Both the position numbers and the translations under genes were made by a program. Positions 33,257 through 43,833 of a stretch of DNA of 64,000 bases are shown piece by piece; positions within the stretch are counted from its first letter, which is position 1; the number at the start of each line of letters is the position of its first letter. The notes under the pieces are model-generated. The model saw nothing but the letters and a program-made list of their open reading frames with translations, did no database searches and was not told the origin of the DNA. Source of the DNA: Hypoxylon rubiginosum (lineage: Eukaryota > Ascomycota > Sordariomycetes > Xylariales > Hypoxylaceae); NCBI GenBank assembly GCA_902806565.1, contig CADCXA010000021.1:1674001-1738000 (forward strand), in the 5' to 3' direction.

Positions 33257-36200
33257 ATGGCTCCCATTACAACCGTAGAAGTAAGTTGGGATATTCTTCG
33301 AGGAGAAGCCTATTTGCTACTATTGTATCTTACGATTTGCAATTTCTAGGAGCCCAGCGCGAACAAACGTAAAAGAGACATTCACGACTTCAACAAAAGG
33401 AAGAAAGCGAAACGAGATCGACAGTCCTCGAAGGCTTCAGCTAACGGGCAACTTCCGGAGGAGACCACCACCAGCCAAACCAATGGCACAATACTACCAA
33501 CCGAGAACCCAGACGGTACGACTACCGCTGTGGTAAATCATAAAAATGAGAAACGATCGCGCAAGCCGAAAGAACCTAAGCAGCCAAAGCCGGAGGAGCC
33601 AAAGAAGCCGGAGGAGGCCGAAGAGCTAGAGCAGCCAAAAGTACCGAAAGGAAAAAGAGTGGGAAAGGGGAAGAAGCACCGCTCAACTTATATTCAGGGC
33701 CGCCAATCATGGAAGGTTTCAAAACCAATGGGAGGAAGAATGCTGAATATAGACCCCATCTTAACCGAAGACGAAAAGTATGCGCTCCAGGTCGCCTACC
33801 CGCCGACGTTTCTGGACGATTGCAAGGCTGAGGGCTAACACGTATATCAGACACTTGATTCTTGCATACAACACGTCTATCCAGGTATTCTCGGCAGATG
33901 ATTCTCTTCTAATTCGCAAGATTCCTCTACTTCAGCCAGCACCCGACAAGAAAGCCGAACAGGTCGTTTCGATTTGCCTGTCGCCGAGCTCGCCGAATCA
34001 CGTATGGGTTGCCTCGTCCGTTGGTCACCTATGGTTGATCGATTGGACTAATGGCAATGGGTCCGAGACCGCTTTCAAACTGAAATGCCATCTTCTCATG
34101 AGTATGACTGTCGAACGTATGCAATTTGCCAAAGTGTCTCGAGATGTACCGTTTACTTCTATACTGAAAGGGGAGCAATGGCAGCTTGTCGCCTGCGACT
34201 TGCGAGAATCAAAATTGCACGGATATAAAACTCTCATGCCGCTGGCCCTACCCATTCTGAACCTCAGGTCTGCCCAAGATGGGTTCGCGTTGGTAGCATC
34301 ATCGGAGGACAATATCTTATTCGGTACACTCAAAACTCGAGCGGTCAACTCTATCAGTAACCTCAACTACGAATTCTTCACCCTCGACTGCAGCGACGAG
34401 ATCATGTGCTTGGATGTGCGAGCAACAGGCCGCGTACACCTTAACCGAAAGTCCCAGGTAGAAGCAGGTGATGAGCCCGTGCTGGATGTGGTGGTGGGCT
34501 GCGCACGCGGACCAGTTTTGCTCTACAATGATCTCTTACCCCAGCTGCGTCGGCTGCATAGTCCCAAGGGGCACCGGAGTTCTCTTCAACCTCGCAAGTA
34601 CCATTGGCATCGTAAGGCCGTCCATGCTGTCAAATGGTCGCGGGATGGTAAGAGCATTTCTCTTCATTACTATGAACTATCTAACTCTACCTATAGGTCA
34701 CTACATCCTTTCCGGAGGCTCGGAATCAACGCTGGTAATGTGGCAACTAGACACACAAAAGATGGATTTCCTACCTCATCTCTCTGCTTCAGTCGAGAAT
34801 ATCGTCGTCTCAAAACGTGGTTCTGCGTACGTTCTCCACTTGGATGATAATTCAGCTATGGTCTTATCGACTGCGGAAATGAAACCTACGACGTATATAT
34901 CTGGAATCCAGGCCCTAGTATTCCCCCAACCATTCTCAAAGGACGACGTAGTGAGGAGAATTGGTGAACCTGCGCCAACTCAACTATTGAAAACGCCCGC
35001 AGTAGTGAGTCCCGTGGACTCGTCACGGATCCATCTCTGTGTAGGAAACGGGCAGCAGATCAGTCATTCCGGGAGCGGCCCCTCAACCCCGATGATACAA
35101 ACACTTGATCTCACTACGCTGCAAGGCGTTTCGAAGCAGGCTTTGACGAGGACGAACCCGACGGATGTCAACACGACAGCCCAAGGTTACGCCATAACAG
35201 AACCTCGCATCACCGGCATGGCATACTCGGCAGACGGTAAATGGCTTGCCACGACTGACGAGTGGCAACCACCTACGCGAGACGTCGACGCTCTAGGAGG
35301 ATCATCCGCTGAAAGACGTGAGGTATACCTCAAGTTCTGGGCCGTTTCACCCGACAACCAGGGTCTCGAACTTGCGTCTCGTATCAATGCGCCGCACTAC
35401 ACAGGTCAGAGCGAACCGGTATATAGTGTAGCTGCAGATCCGCAGTCTCACCGTTTTGCCACTATTGGGGAAGACGCAGTTATCCGGCTGTGGGTTCCAA
35501 CTATCAGACAGCGGGATGGTGTATTAGTCAAGGGCAAGTTTGGGCGCCAATTACACAGCTGGGCGTGCTCTCGAACTATATTCCTTCTGGAAAACGAAGA
35601 GCCGGTCGAACAAGAGGCGGTAGTCGCTCAGGCTATCCAACGAGGCTCCGGCGCTGTAGCTTTCTCCGAAGATGGTTCTATTCTAGTTTGCGCTATTCGA
35701 ACTGCTTATAGCTCGGTAGTTCACATCATCGACACAGAGTCGGGCAAGATTCGAAACTCGGTCGACAGTCTAATTCACGGGGATGTACGGGATATCAGCG
35801 TTCTGTCCTCGTCTCTGGTGGTCCTTTCAGACCGCCTTGTAGTGTACGATTTAGTATCGGACGAGCTACTCTACGGCGTCCAACTGAGGAGAAACGAAGA
35901 TGCCAATGGTTCTGGCACGTCTATTTTGACACAAATGGCAGTTGATCATCAGACGTCGAGCTTTGCGGTGGCTGTCTCGCGAAGCAAACTAGACTCACCA
36001 GACGTGCAGTCTGAACTTGCAGTGTTCAGTCCCAATCGGAGTAAGCCTCAGATGGTACACAAGTTCCCCCACCCAATCACGGCGGTGGTCTCTTCGCCTG
36101 GTTCTAGTGGCTATATCGTCCTGGACTCTACTGCTCAGCTGTGGTCCATCAGCGAAGGCATGGCTACCAAGTCCCTTGCCTTTGCTCAACCCCTAGTTGA

Positions 36201-36471
36201 TCTCAACCTTGATCAGGAGGAAACCCGTGAGGCTCAGCCACTGGCGTTACTTACGGGTGAAGACGACGAACCGGCCAGCGGAGATGAAATGGACGTCGAT
36301 ATACCAGATGCTGAAACCGAGGACGACAGCGCTTATGCAGCCGTTGTCCCGCCGCAGAAACTTGCAGAGCTTTTCGATACTGCTCCAGCCTTTGCTATGC
36401 CGCCGATCGAGGATATGTTCTACCAGGTCACCAAGCTATTTCTGTCGAATTCGGCAGTGCCAGCATCGTGA
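33257..36471 (+). CDS. NAN1: NAN1/UTP17 (WDR75)-like WD40 protein of the small-subunit processome
   Basis: Exons 33257-33280, 33350-33777, 33851-34647, 34697-36471; 1007 residues. The first exon encodes only MAPITTVE. Residues 9-120 are lysine-rich and low complexity (nuclear/nucleolar signal character). The tandem propeller region starts at MGGRMLNIDPILTEDEK and includes blade motifs such as VHAVKWSRDG, HYILSGGSESTLVMWQLD, MAYSADGKWLAT, VYSVAADPQSHRFATIGEDAVIRLW and VAFSEDGSILV. The C-terminus is acidic (EMDVDIPDAETEDD). In yeast Nan1 belongs to the t-UTP/UtpA subcomplex that binds nascent pre-rRNA and links pol I transcription to processing. Size and order fit. Introns 49-73 nt; the GTATGC donor at 33778 is unusual but the GGCTAACA branch and reading frame support it. 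Confidence 0.9.
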
Positions 36472-37448
36472 ATGTTGACTTCCAGAAGCGACGGTTTCGA
36501 TACTCGAACCGTATTAGTGTTGTTGAGGAGATAAAAGCTATCACTTATGCCTCTCAATTTTCCAGTCTCTTCATCTGGCTAATGACTGGCAATGCCGTGC
36601 AAGCAATTTTCTTCACAATACAACACCCGCAACACTGCTGGTACCCTGCTAGATACTACCATCGGAAACGACCGCGGACATAAGAGAGAGCTCAAGAGTC
36701 GTGCTAGCATGGCGACAGGTATAAGTCATTAAGGCGTTCGGCTAAAAATTTGCTATTAGATGGTTCTGGTATACCAATTTTACCGGCAGGAGCACGACTA
36801 TTACAGCCTGCGGTGTAGCCATCTGGCAGAGCCATTAGCGAACCTGGCAACGTTCTATGGCTTTGGAGTTTGCCAGGTGAGCGGGTTAGGTATGCTAGAT
36901 GGAGAAACGTAATGTAAATATTCCAGAAATGCTCTTGGGTGGTTTGATATTACCATGCTCTTTTGTGAGCATGGTGACTGCTACGAGATCCCTGGTATTG
37001 ATAGAAACTTGACGTATTTCACTCTGCCTATAGGCGTGCTTGTTTATGTGTACCTTGCCGTCGATGATTCCCAACAGTATACATCCCGAGTACTAACTTG
37101 AGTCGCATCTAAGCAACTTATCTGGCACACCAAGCTCGAAGCATGCACGATAGCCGACTATATGTTCAATTTTGACAAAGTTGCCCCCAAAAGATAACTT
37201 ATACGCACCAGCGGAATTGGAGAAACTCTACGTTGCGTCATCATTGGACGGCCGATGCCGATGAGCGGAATTACGCCATATACAAGTGGACCTTAATCAT
37301 GAGACTGTCTTCTCATATTCTACAAACGTCTTTGTTTTAACATATAATTCGATGCCTTTACATTCAGTTCTATTAAATCTAGCCAGTTTAAATCTGACCA
37401 GTTCATGACGTCCGAGTATAGCGCCGACCAGTGATAAGGATAGCGATC
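36472..37448. other. intergenic region, tandem genes
   Basis: 3' flank of NAN1 and promoter of the dioxygenase gene. I see no gene or repeat of note. Confidence 0.6.
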
Positions 37449-38789
37449 ATGTCGTTCACATCAGTCCCAATCCTAGATATGGCTCTAGCCAGAGATCCGC
37501 AGACGAAACCGCAGTTTCTGGCAGACTTACGACACGCCCTGATGGAAGTCGGTTTCCTGTATCTTAAGAACGTCGGCATCCCCTCCGAGCTCTGGGACCA
37601 GGTCATATCGGAGGGCAAGGCCTTCTTCGACATACCGAAGGAAGAAAAGTAAGTCATCGCACGAGCGCACGTAAATTCGCATGCCTACTTCAGTAGCTAC
37701 AAATGAAACAAACCTATTCTTAAGGCTCACGCAAGATACCGCACGTCTTAAAGGCTCAAGATCGAGATGAAGAACGCACCGTCGTTCCTGGGCTACTCGC
37801 AGCTCTCGGCCGAGATCACGGCCGGCAAGGTCGACCACCGCGAGCAGATCGACCTGTCCACCGAGCACCCGATCCCCGCGCCCGGCGCGCCCCCCTACGA
37901 GAACCTGCTAGCCCCGAACCAGTGGCCGTCCGAAGCCGTATTACCTAACTTCCGCCGCGTCTACACCGACTACATGCGGCGCATGGGCGCCATCTCCCTC
38001 GAGTTCACGAGCCTCGTCGCCGAGGCCATCGACCTACCCGCCGACGCCTTCGCGCGCTACTTCGACGGCGACCGGCAGCAGCACAAGCTCAAGATCGTCA
38101 AGTACCCGGACGTCGCGGAGCTCGGGCTCGACGGTAGCAGCGACATCGAGGGCCAAGGAGTAGGCCCGCACAAGGACAGCATGCTGAGCAGCTACCTACT
38201 GCAGGCGAGCGGCCACCGCGGGCTGCAGGTGCAGAACATGCAGGGGCGGTGGATCGACTGCCCGCCCGTGGCCGGGACGCTCGTGGTGGCGGTCGGGCAG
38301 GGGATGGAGGCGCTGACGCGCGGGGTCTGCGCGTCGACGACGCACCGCGTGCTTTCCCCGCGGGCGGGCGCGGGCGCGCGCTTCTCGATCCCCTTCTTCC
38401 AGGGCGTGCGCGCGTCGACGACGTTCGAGGAGCTCGACGACGTCGGCGTGGGGCTCGTGCCCGAGGCGGTAAGGCAACAACGGCAGAAGGTGCTGGAGGC
38501 GAACGGCGGGGAAAGGCTCGACGATGTCGAGTTTACGTTTCGGAAGGGGGGCGCGGCGAGGACGCTGGGCGAGGCGACGCTGAGGAATCGGGTCAAGAGC
38601 CATCCGGATGTGGGGGAGCGCTGGTATCCGGAGATCCTGAGGGATATAAGGGAGCAGCAGGCTAGAGAGGCGGAGGCGGCGGCGGCGGTTGCGCAGGGAG
38701 ATTCGAGTACTAATGGGACTGCGAAGGGGGAGGGGGTAGATGTTAGTACGAAGGCGCAAGCGCAAGCGCAAGTAGTAGAAGCACATTGA
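37449..38789 (+). CDS. 2-oxoglutarate/Fe(II)-dependent dioxygenase (isopenicillin-N-synthase-like)
   Basis: Exons 37449-37648 and 37754-38789, 411 residues; I chose the ATG giving MSFTSVPILDM. The N-terminal DIOX_N-type part (VPILDMALARD, ALMEVGFLYLKNVGIP, FFDIPKEEK) precedes a double-stranded beta-helix. Iron ligands are visible as HKD (His about 206, Asp about 208, in GVGPHKDSM) and the distal His about 264 (STTHRVLSP). The 2OG-binding Arg is in RFSIPFF. The C-terminal 60 residues are low complexity (Ala run, KAQAQAQ) and come from simple-repeat DNA. Enzymes of this kind hydroxylate or oxidise small molecules such as flavonoid-, gibberellin- or alkaloid-type substrates; the substrate cannot be read here. 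The spliced joint LKIEMKNAPSFLGY is typical of fungal members. Confidence 0.9.
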
Positions 38790-39034
38790 TAGCCAAGCAG
38801 GTAGATATAGATCTTGAGTGTATCGACGTGAATTCAGTTAACTTCGTTTGCGCAATCTCATTAATCAGTTTTGCCCTCATGCTCATGCGACCCCAAGATT
38901 CTAGAAGAGCATGCTTTCTGCCCTGCTCTGTCTTGCCTGTCTTGTCTTATCGTGTCTTGCCTTATCTACCTAAACACCAGAAGTGCGCCAGTCGCTATGC
39001 CCATCTCTTTCGCCCCATAAGATCGATTCGCCTT

Positions 39035-39551
39035 CTATTTGCCGTCGGCGGGAATCTCGTAGCCGGGGAAGCACTCAGTGATGGTCTTGCTGTGCTTGTT
39101 GACGGCGTGCTCGGTGAGCCTGCGACGGAAATGGGTTAGCGAATCGCTACGAACAGTATGACCACGGGGAAGAAATTAAACTTATGGGTATACGTACTGA
39201 GGCGCGCGGGTGGTCTTCAGGAAGGTGGACTTGCAGATCTGGCACTGGATGTCCATGGCCTTGACATTCTGTAGTAAGACATAGTGTCAGCAAGAGGGTA
39301 CCTAGCGTATACAGGCTTATTTGAAGTTGGCAAAGGGAAAAGAGACTTGAAAGACTTACAGACTTGAGCTGCGACTTGGCAACCTTGCTGTCCTTCGCGT
39401 TGCGCTCGCGCTTCTGCGCAGCCTTGGCTCCCTATCGCGAAGATCAGCATTAGTAGTTTCCTATACCGCCGGGACCCGCCGATCCTCTGTCTCTCGCCGG
39501 GGATCCAGATTAAGAACTGGGAGAAGGTTAGGTTAGACTTACGTTTCCCAT
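39035..39551 (-). CDS. small zinc-binding protein, ZNF706/At2g23090-like
   Basis: Four exons, minus strand: 39551-39543, 39431-39360, 39268-39198, 39119-39035; 78 residues. The first coding exon is just 9 nt (MGN). The N-terminal half is a basic helix (GAKAAQKRERNAKDSKV, matching the 4F5/SERF-like motif). A single C2H2-type zinc ribbon follows (CQICKSTF, then HAVNKHSK), ending ECFPGYEIPADGK. Eukaryotic relatives (human ZNF706, plant At2g23090) are of the same size and plan; ZNF706 has been linked to stem-cell gene repression, and SERF-type basic helices to amyloid-modifying activity. The role in fungi is unknown. Starts 499 nt from the divergent helix-hairpin-helix gene. Confidence 0.9.
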
Positions 39552-40050
39552 GTTGAGGTATTACGGCAAAAGCGAAACAACGCAAGGGGGTGAAGGGTAT
39601 TACAATAAAAAGATTGTAATTGCGCTTCGGGATGGCGGTTAGGGGTTAGCGAGAGTAAAGATGGTAGGAAAAAAATCGGGGGCCAGATGGATTTCGAAAG
39701 AGATGGATTTGATAACTTTTTCCTTCCTTTTCAGCCGGAAGCAAAAAGAAAAAAAGGAGCAAGGATCTTCGGCGCTAAACTAAATATATGCATTTTTAGG
39801 GGGCCGTTTTAAGCTTCTAGAACACTTCTACAAACCAGGAACTCACGGGCCACCTCCAGCTGTTGATTGTTTCCCTCTTTTGCTGTGCTGTGTAATTCAG
39901 GAGGCGACAACATTCATGGTTAACTTCGGCGCTTAAGCGATACTCGACATGAAATCTTGTTGAACCACAATCCCTTTCCATCCACGTCAACATCAAGTAG
40001 TCGTTACGATCATAGACCTCACTAGATCTTCGTAGGGCGGCACAATCAAG
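39552..40050. promoter_or_regulatory. bidirectional promoter region
   Basis: 499 nt between two divergent start codons (mini zinc protein on minus, helix-hairpin-helix protein on plus). A/T- and poly-A-rich segments lie at 39600-39760. No element can be assigned confidently. Confidence 0.55.
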
Positions 40051-41018
40051 ATGATGGATCAGAGCTTACTGGCAGAGAACATCTCCGTGGACAAGTTTAA
40101 GCAATTGTTGGACCAGTATGACTCCTTTATCGAGCGTATATCGTCAGCCAAACAAGGTACGACTTTAAAAGAAAACAAGAAAAAATACCAACCACATCCA
40201 CGTAGTGATCAGGTAGCTAATCAAGCTAATCACGCTTACCACCAATAGCCAAACCAAGCCAGAAGACTTTGGTTGAGCTGGATCAATTTCGATACCGTGA
40301 CGCAGTCAACCTGTTCCAGTCCAAGAATTCGAAGCAACAAATGAAGCTTGACCATGTTAAAGCCTTGGTTGATTGGAAGCTGTAAGTGCCGCTAGCTAGG
40401 CACCGTCGTGCCGTGCATCTCATATATCGGCCCGCCTGCCTTTCTCTAACTTAGTTCAGACGTCATGGGAAATTCCGTCCGACACTGATGAAGCTCGTAT
40501 CATCAAATGAGGAAGAGTTTGTCGAACGCACCATTCAAGAAGCCATGGAGGAATACTGGGCCAACTCGGATGCGGCGAGGGCTCTTGACAAGATCGCCAA
40601 GCTAAAAGGGATAGGTCCAGCCACAGCGTCCCTTTTACTTTCGGTCCATGACCCGGATCGCGTCATCTTCTTCTCAGACGAAGCCTTTTATTGGTTCTGC
40701 TGTAAGGGGCAAAAGTCTCCCATCAAGTACAATGCGAAAGAGTATCAGGGGTTGAATGCTGCAGCTCAGGCATTGATCAAACGATTAGGAGTCAACGCTA
40801 CAGATATTGAAAAGGTGGCTTACGTGTTAATAAAAGAAGGGGCATCAGAGGCCGCGTCTACGGATGGAAAAGCAGCTTCTGCATCCGACGTGAAACCAGC
40901 GCAGGAGGATTTAGCAAAGGAATCGGCGAAGAGAAAGACTAATAACTCCGTCGACTGCGCCGAAAATACCGATCACCAAACACATGTTCGCCGATCAAAG
41001 CGAAACAGAACCAGGTAA
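40051..41018 (+). CDS. fungal helix-hairpin-helix protein of unknown function
   Basis: Exons 40051-40156, 40249-40381, 40460-41018; 265 residues. After an N-terminal helical region (YDSFIERISSAKQ, TLVELDQFRYRDAV) comes LVDWKLRHGKFRPTL. Then a clear helix-hairpin-helix: IAKLKGIGPATASLLLSVHDP (about residues 120-140), followed by DRVIFFSDEAFYWFCC. The C-terminus is Lys/Ser/Ala-rich and ends in basic RRSKRNRTR, suggesting nuclear location. The LKGIGPATAS hairpin and following Asp-containing stretch recall the HhH-GPD glycosylase fold, but no catalytic lysine/aspartate arrangement can be asserted. It is probably a non-sequence-specific DNA-binding or structural protein. Junctions rest on GTACGA and GTAAGT donors with an open, collinear frame. 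Confidence 0.8.
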
Positions 41019-41843
41019 TCATCGGTACCAGCAAGATCCCCCATGCGTTCCACGAGTACTACACAAATGCAATCTGGGAAGCCGGGAACTGCATCTCAAT
41101 TTACATTAGTGCATAAGATTCCACGCAAGCAGGAGACATACGTAATACGACATCGGTGAACCCAAGAGGGTATTCCTGGGCAATGCTGGAACGATCCGGG
41201 ATGGAGAGGCTTTTTTTCCTGCACGGTTAGGCTGTCAGCTCTGTCAGCGTGGGATCGGTCCAACGGCCCGTGGGAGCGTCGTCCAGGAGCCGCATTCGGC
41301 TGGCCAATAGCCACGAGTCTCGAACCCGTATCGGCTCTAGTAAATTCAAGCCAGGGTCTGGGTACCAAGCCAAGAGATCTATATTTCGGAGTCCATTGCC
41401 GAAGATTAAATCGTCTAGGGATCCGATACAGCTAAGCCCTCAACAACGTGACAACGTCTGATGGGTCGCCCTTGACCCCTTCTAGGCCGCGCCCATGGGT
41501 CTTCGCTTCACGGCGGCCAAGAATTGCCGCTGCATGCCTCGACGACCCATACAGAGCTTCTCTTTACTGTATCATTTAGCTGCATATGGCAAAGTACTTG
41601 CACCCCCACGAGGGTCTCTATAAACCCCCACGGGCGACTCGTCATTATTCTTTTATAGTCGTTGCGAGGATGGCACCCTTATCCGATCCCTACGATGCGC
41701 TCCTGCGCTGTGTGTATCGGGATAACTAGGAGCTGTGCTCTGGGACCGTTCACAAAAAGATTTTGCTCTTCACGCATCTCCTCTCCTACCGTGCACTAGG
41801 AAAGCTAGATCACGCATTGCCCTCTTCAGTCAGGTTAACAGTC
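41019..41843. other. intergenic region, tandem genes
   Basis: 3' flank of the helix-hairpin-helix gene and promoter of the DUF1479 gene, including a TATAAA box. A tRNA B-box-like string on the minus strand near 41321 lacks a matching acceptor stem. Confidence 0.6.
41619..41624 (+). promoter_or_regulatory. TATA box candidate
   Basis: TATAAA, 220 nt upstream of the chosen ATG of the DUF1479 gene. Position is plausible but not tested. Confidence 0.4.
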
Positions 41844-43346
41844 ATGGCCGTCGACTACCTATCTCTATCAGCTTCAGATCCTATTCCGCTAACAGAACGA
41901 TTCGCCAAAATCAAACGGAATATAATCGCCGGCAACGAGAAAGCCGTTGCCGATTCGTTTTACCGTCTACTTGGCCAGTTGAGAAAGGAGGCCGATCGCA
42001 TTGCTGCTGCCGGACCCGACATAATACCTATCATCGACTACTTTGACATACACGACCCAACCAAAGTAGCAGTCTTCCGGGATGGGCTACAGAAGAGAGG
42101 CGTCGCCATCGTACGGAAAGTTATCCCCTCCAACGTAACATTATCATGGAAGGAGGAGACGGAAGAATATCTCCGCCACAACCCGCCCGTGAAAGGCATC
42201 CCGGCACGTGATCCGCAGCTGTACGAGTTGTTTTGGAGCCCGGGACAGGTAAGAGCCCGCGCGGACTCGAGGGTACTCGAGGTTCAGAGATTTGTCATGA
42301 GTATGTGGCACTCGAATAACGAGGCTGCCCTCGTGAGTACCAACCACCCGGTCGCGTACGCAGATCGCATGAGGATGCGGAGACCGGGGGACACGTCTCT
42401 CGGATCCGGCCCGCATGTCGACGGCGGCAGCGTCGAGCGGTGGGAGCCGGACGGATACGGGCGCGCCGGGACCTACGCCAAGATCTTCCAAGGGCGGTGG
42501 GAGGAATACGACCCCTGGGAAAGCAGCACGCGCCTCGGCGTGACGTCCGACCTGTACAACAGCGCGGGGTCCTGCAACATGTTCCGGATGTTCCAGGGCT
42601 GGCTCTCGCTGTCGTCGATCCCGCCGGGCCACGGTTCCCTGCGCGCGTGCCCGATGCTGAAGCTAGCGACGGCGTACCTCCTCCTGCGGCCCTTCTTCTC
42701 GCCGCGCCTCCCGCCGTCCTCCTGCGGCGGCGGCGGCGGCCCCGACTTCCTGCACGAGAACAACTGGAACATGCACGTGGGCCACCACAACAGCGTCATC
42801 CAGGGCGCCGTCCCGGGCCGGATCCAGGAGCTGACGGAGGCGCTGCACCCGCACCTGCGGCTCGGCCGGACCATGGTGCCGATCCCGCCGGTGGAGCCGG
42901 GCGACTACGTGCTCTGGCACCCGGACGCCGTGCACGCGGCGGACGCGGCGCACGGCGGGTTCGCGGACGCGGCCGTGCTGTACGTGCCCGCGTGCCCGCT
43001 CACGCAGACCAACGCACTGTACTCGTCGCGCCAGCGCCGGGCCTTCCTCCTGGGCCACCCGGCGCCCGACTTCGAGAGCGGCAGCGGACGCGGCGAGCGC
43101 GACTACCTCGGGCGCCCCGGGGTCCAGGACGTGAACGACGCGGGGGGCGAGGAGGGGCTCCGGAGCATGGGGCTGCTGCCGTGGGACGAGAAGAAGGCGG
43201 GGGGTACTAATGGTGGTAGTGGCGGTGGTAGTAGTAGTAGTAGTGTGAGGGCTGCCGTCGAGAGGGAGCTGCTTAGGCAGGCTAATGGGATTTTGTTTCC
43301 GGATCGGTTCGATTTGGGGTATAGGAGGAAGGCGAAACGGCTTTAA
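41844..43346 (+). CDS. DUF1479 family protein (2OG-Fe(II) oxygenase-like fold)
   Basis: Single exon, 500 residues from the ATG at 41844 (MAVDYLSLS); an in-frame ATG at 41763 would add 27 unlikely residues. The early part has RFAKIKRNII and the middle has DGLQKRGVAIVRKVIP, HVDGGSVERWEPDGY and GRWEEYDPW, which are family hallmarks (bacterial YbiU, many fungal paralogues). The HVD triad in GPHVDGGS, with a later His in WHPDAVHAADAAHGG, fits a non-heme iron site of the cupin-like helix. The C-terminus (GILFPDRFDLGYR) is usual. A Gly/Ser codon repeat lies at about 43205-43245. GC at third positions rises steeply between 42400 and 43200, then falls. Substrate unknown; fungal copies are often duplicated in accessory regions. 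Confidence 0.87.
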   Translation: MAVDYLSLSASDPIPLTERFAKIKRNIIAGNEKAVADSFYRLLGQLRKEADRIAAAGPDIIPIIDYFDIHDPTKVAVFRDGLQKRGVAIVRKVIPSNVTLSWKEETEEYLRHNPPVKGIPARDPQLYELFWSPGQVRARADSRVLEVQRFVMSMWHSNNEAALVSTNHPVAYADRMRMRRPGDTSLGSGPHVDGGSVERWEPDGYGRAGTYAKIFQGRWEEYDPWESSTRLGVTSDLYNSAGSCNMFRMFQGWLSLSSIPPGHGSLRACPMLKLATAYLLLRPFFSPRLPPSSCGGGGGPDFLHENNWNMHVGHHNSVIQGAVPGRIQELTEALHPHLRLGRTMVPIPPVEPGDYVLWHPDAVHAADAAHGGFADAAVLYVPACPLTQTNALYSSRQRRAFLLGHPAPDFESGSGRGERDYLGRPGVQDVNDAGGEEGLRSMGLLPWDEKKAGGTNGGSGGGSSSSSVRAAVERELLRQANGILFPDRFDLGYRRKAKRL

Positions 43347-43833
43347 AGGGAGGGAGAAAAAAGGGGGATCCCGTGTATCTTGGGGAGGGGAGGATGATTT
43401 ACCTGGGTTTGTGTATGCCTAAATAAGGGTGACTGGGTTGTAATATTGGAACTAGAAGAAATCTAGGATGGCCAGATAGTTACCTACCTAGGCAGGGCTG
43501 CAAGGTCCCTTGGTCTAGAATAATGTTTATATTATACAACGAAAAGATAGTTTATGCATTCGATCTGAGCAGATATTAGACTACTCAACCGGGACTTGTT
43601 TCTTAAGACGCGGCACTCTTTTCACGAGTCGTTAGATAAGTTAAGGGGGGGAGGGCTCGTAAGACCAAGAACCAAATGCAAGGTAGATATCTCCTATCCA
43701 GGTACGTATTACGTGTGTAGGCTAATGATATTACCTTCTTATTAAAACGACGTACTCTCATTGAAGAAAAACAGGGTGGACGTAATAACCCTCGCAAACT
43801 CAGGCATGCGAAGATCTAACGGCCACCGAGCCT
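43347..43833. other. intergenic region between convergent genes
   Basis: 3' flanks only; no other feature seen apart from a CTACCTAGG-type motif near 43485. Confidence 0.6.

Noticed and set aside
41305..41350. B-box GGGTTCGAGA on the minus strand
   Set aside because: A T-arm-like hairpin forms, but there is no matching 5' acceptor half in the 60-90 nt upstream.
41763..41843. Upstream in-frame ATG of the DUF1479 gene
   Set aside because: It would add 27 residues with no family resemblance; the ATG at 41844 fits better.
42140..43210. Long Arg/Ala/Gly-rich frames on both strands over the DUF1479 gene
   Set aside because: Shadows produced by the very high GC third positions of the real gene. 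The same holds for 15352-15906, 16843-17937, 46229-47194 and 62395-63600.
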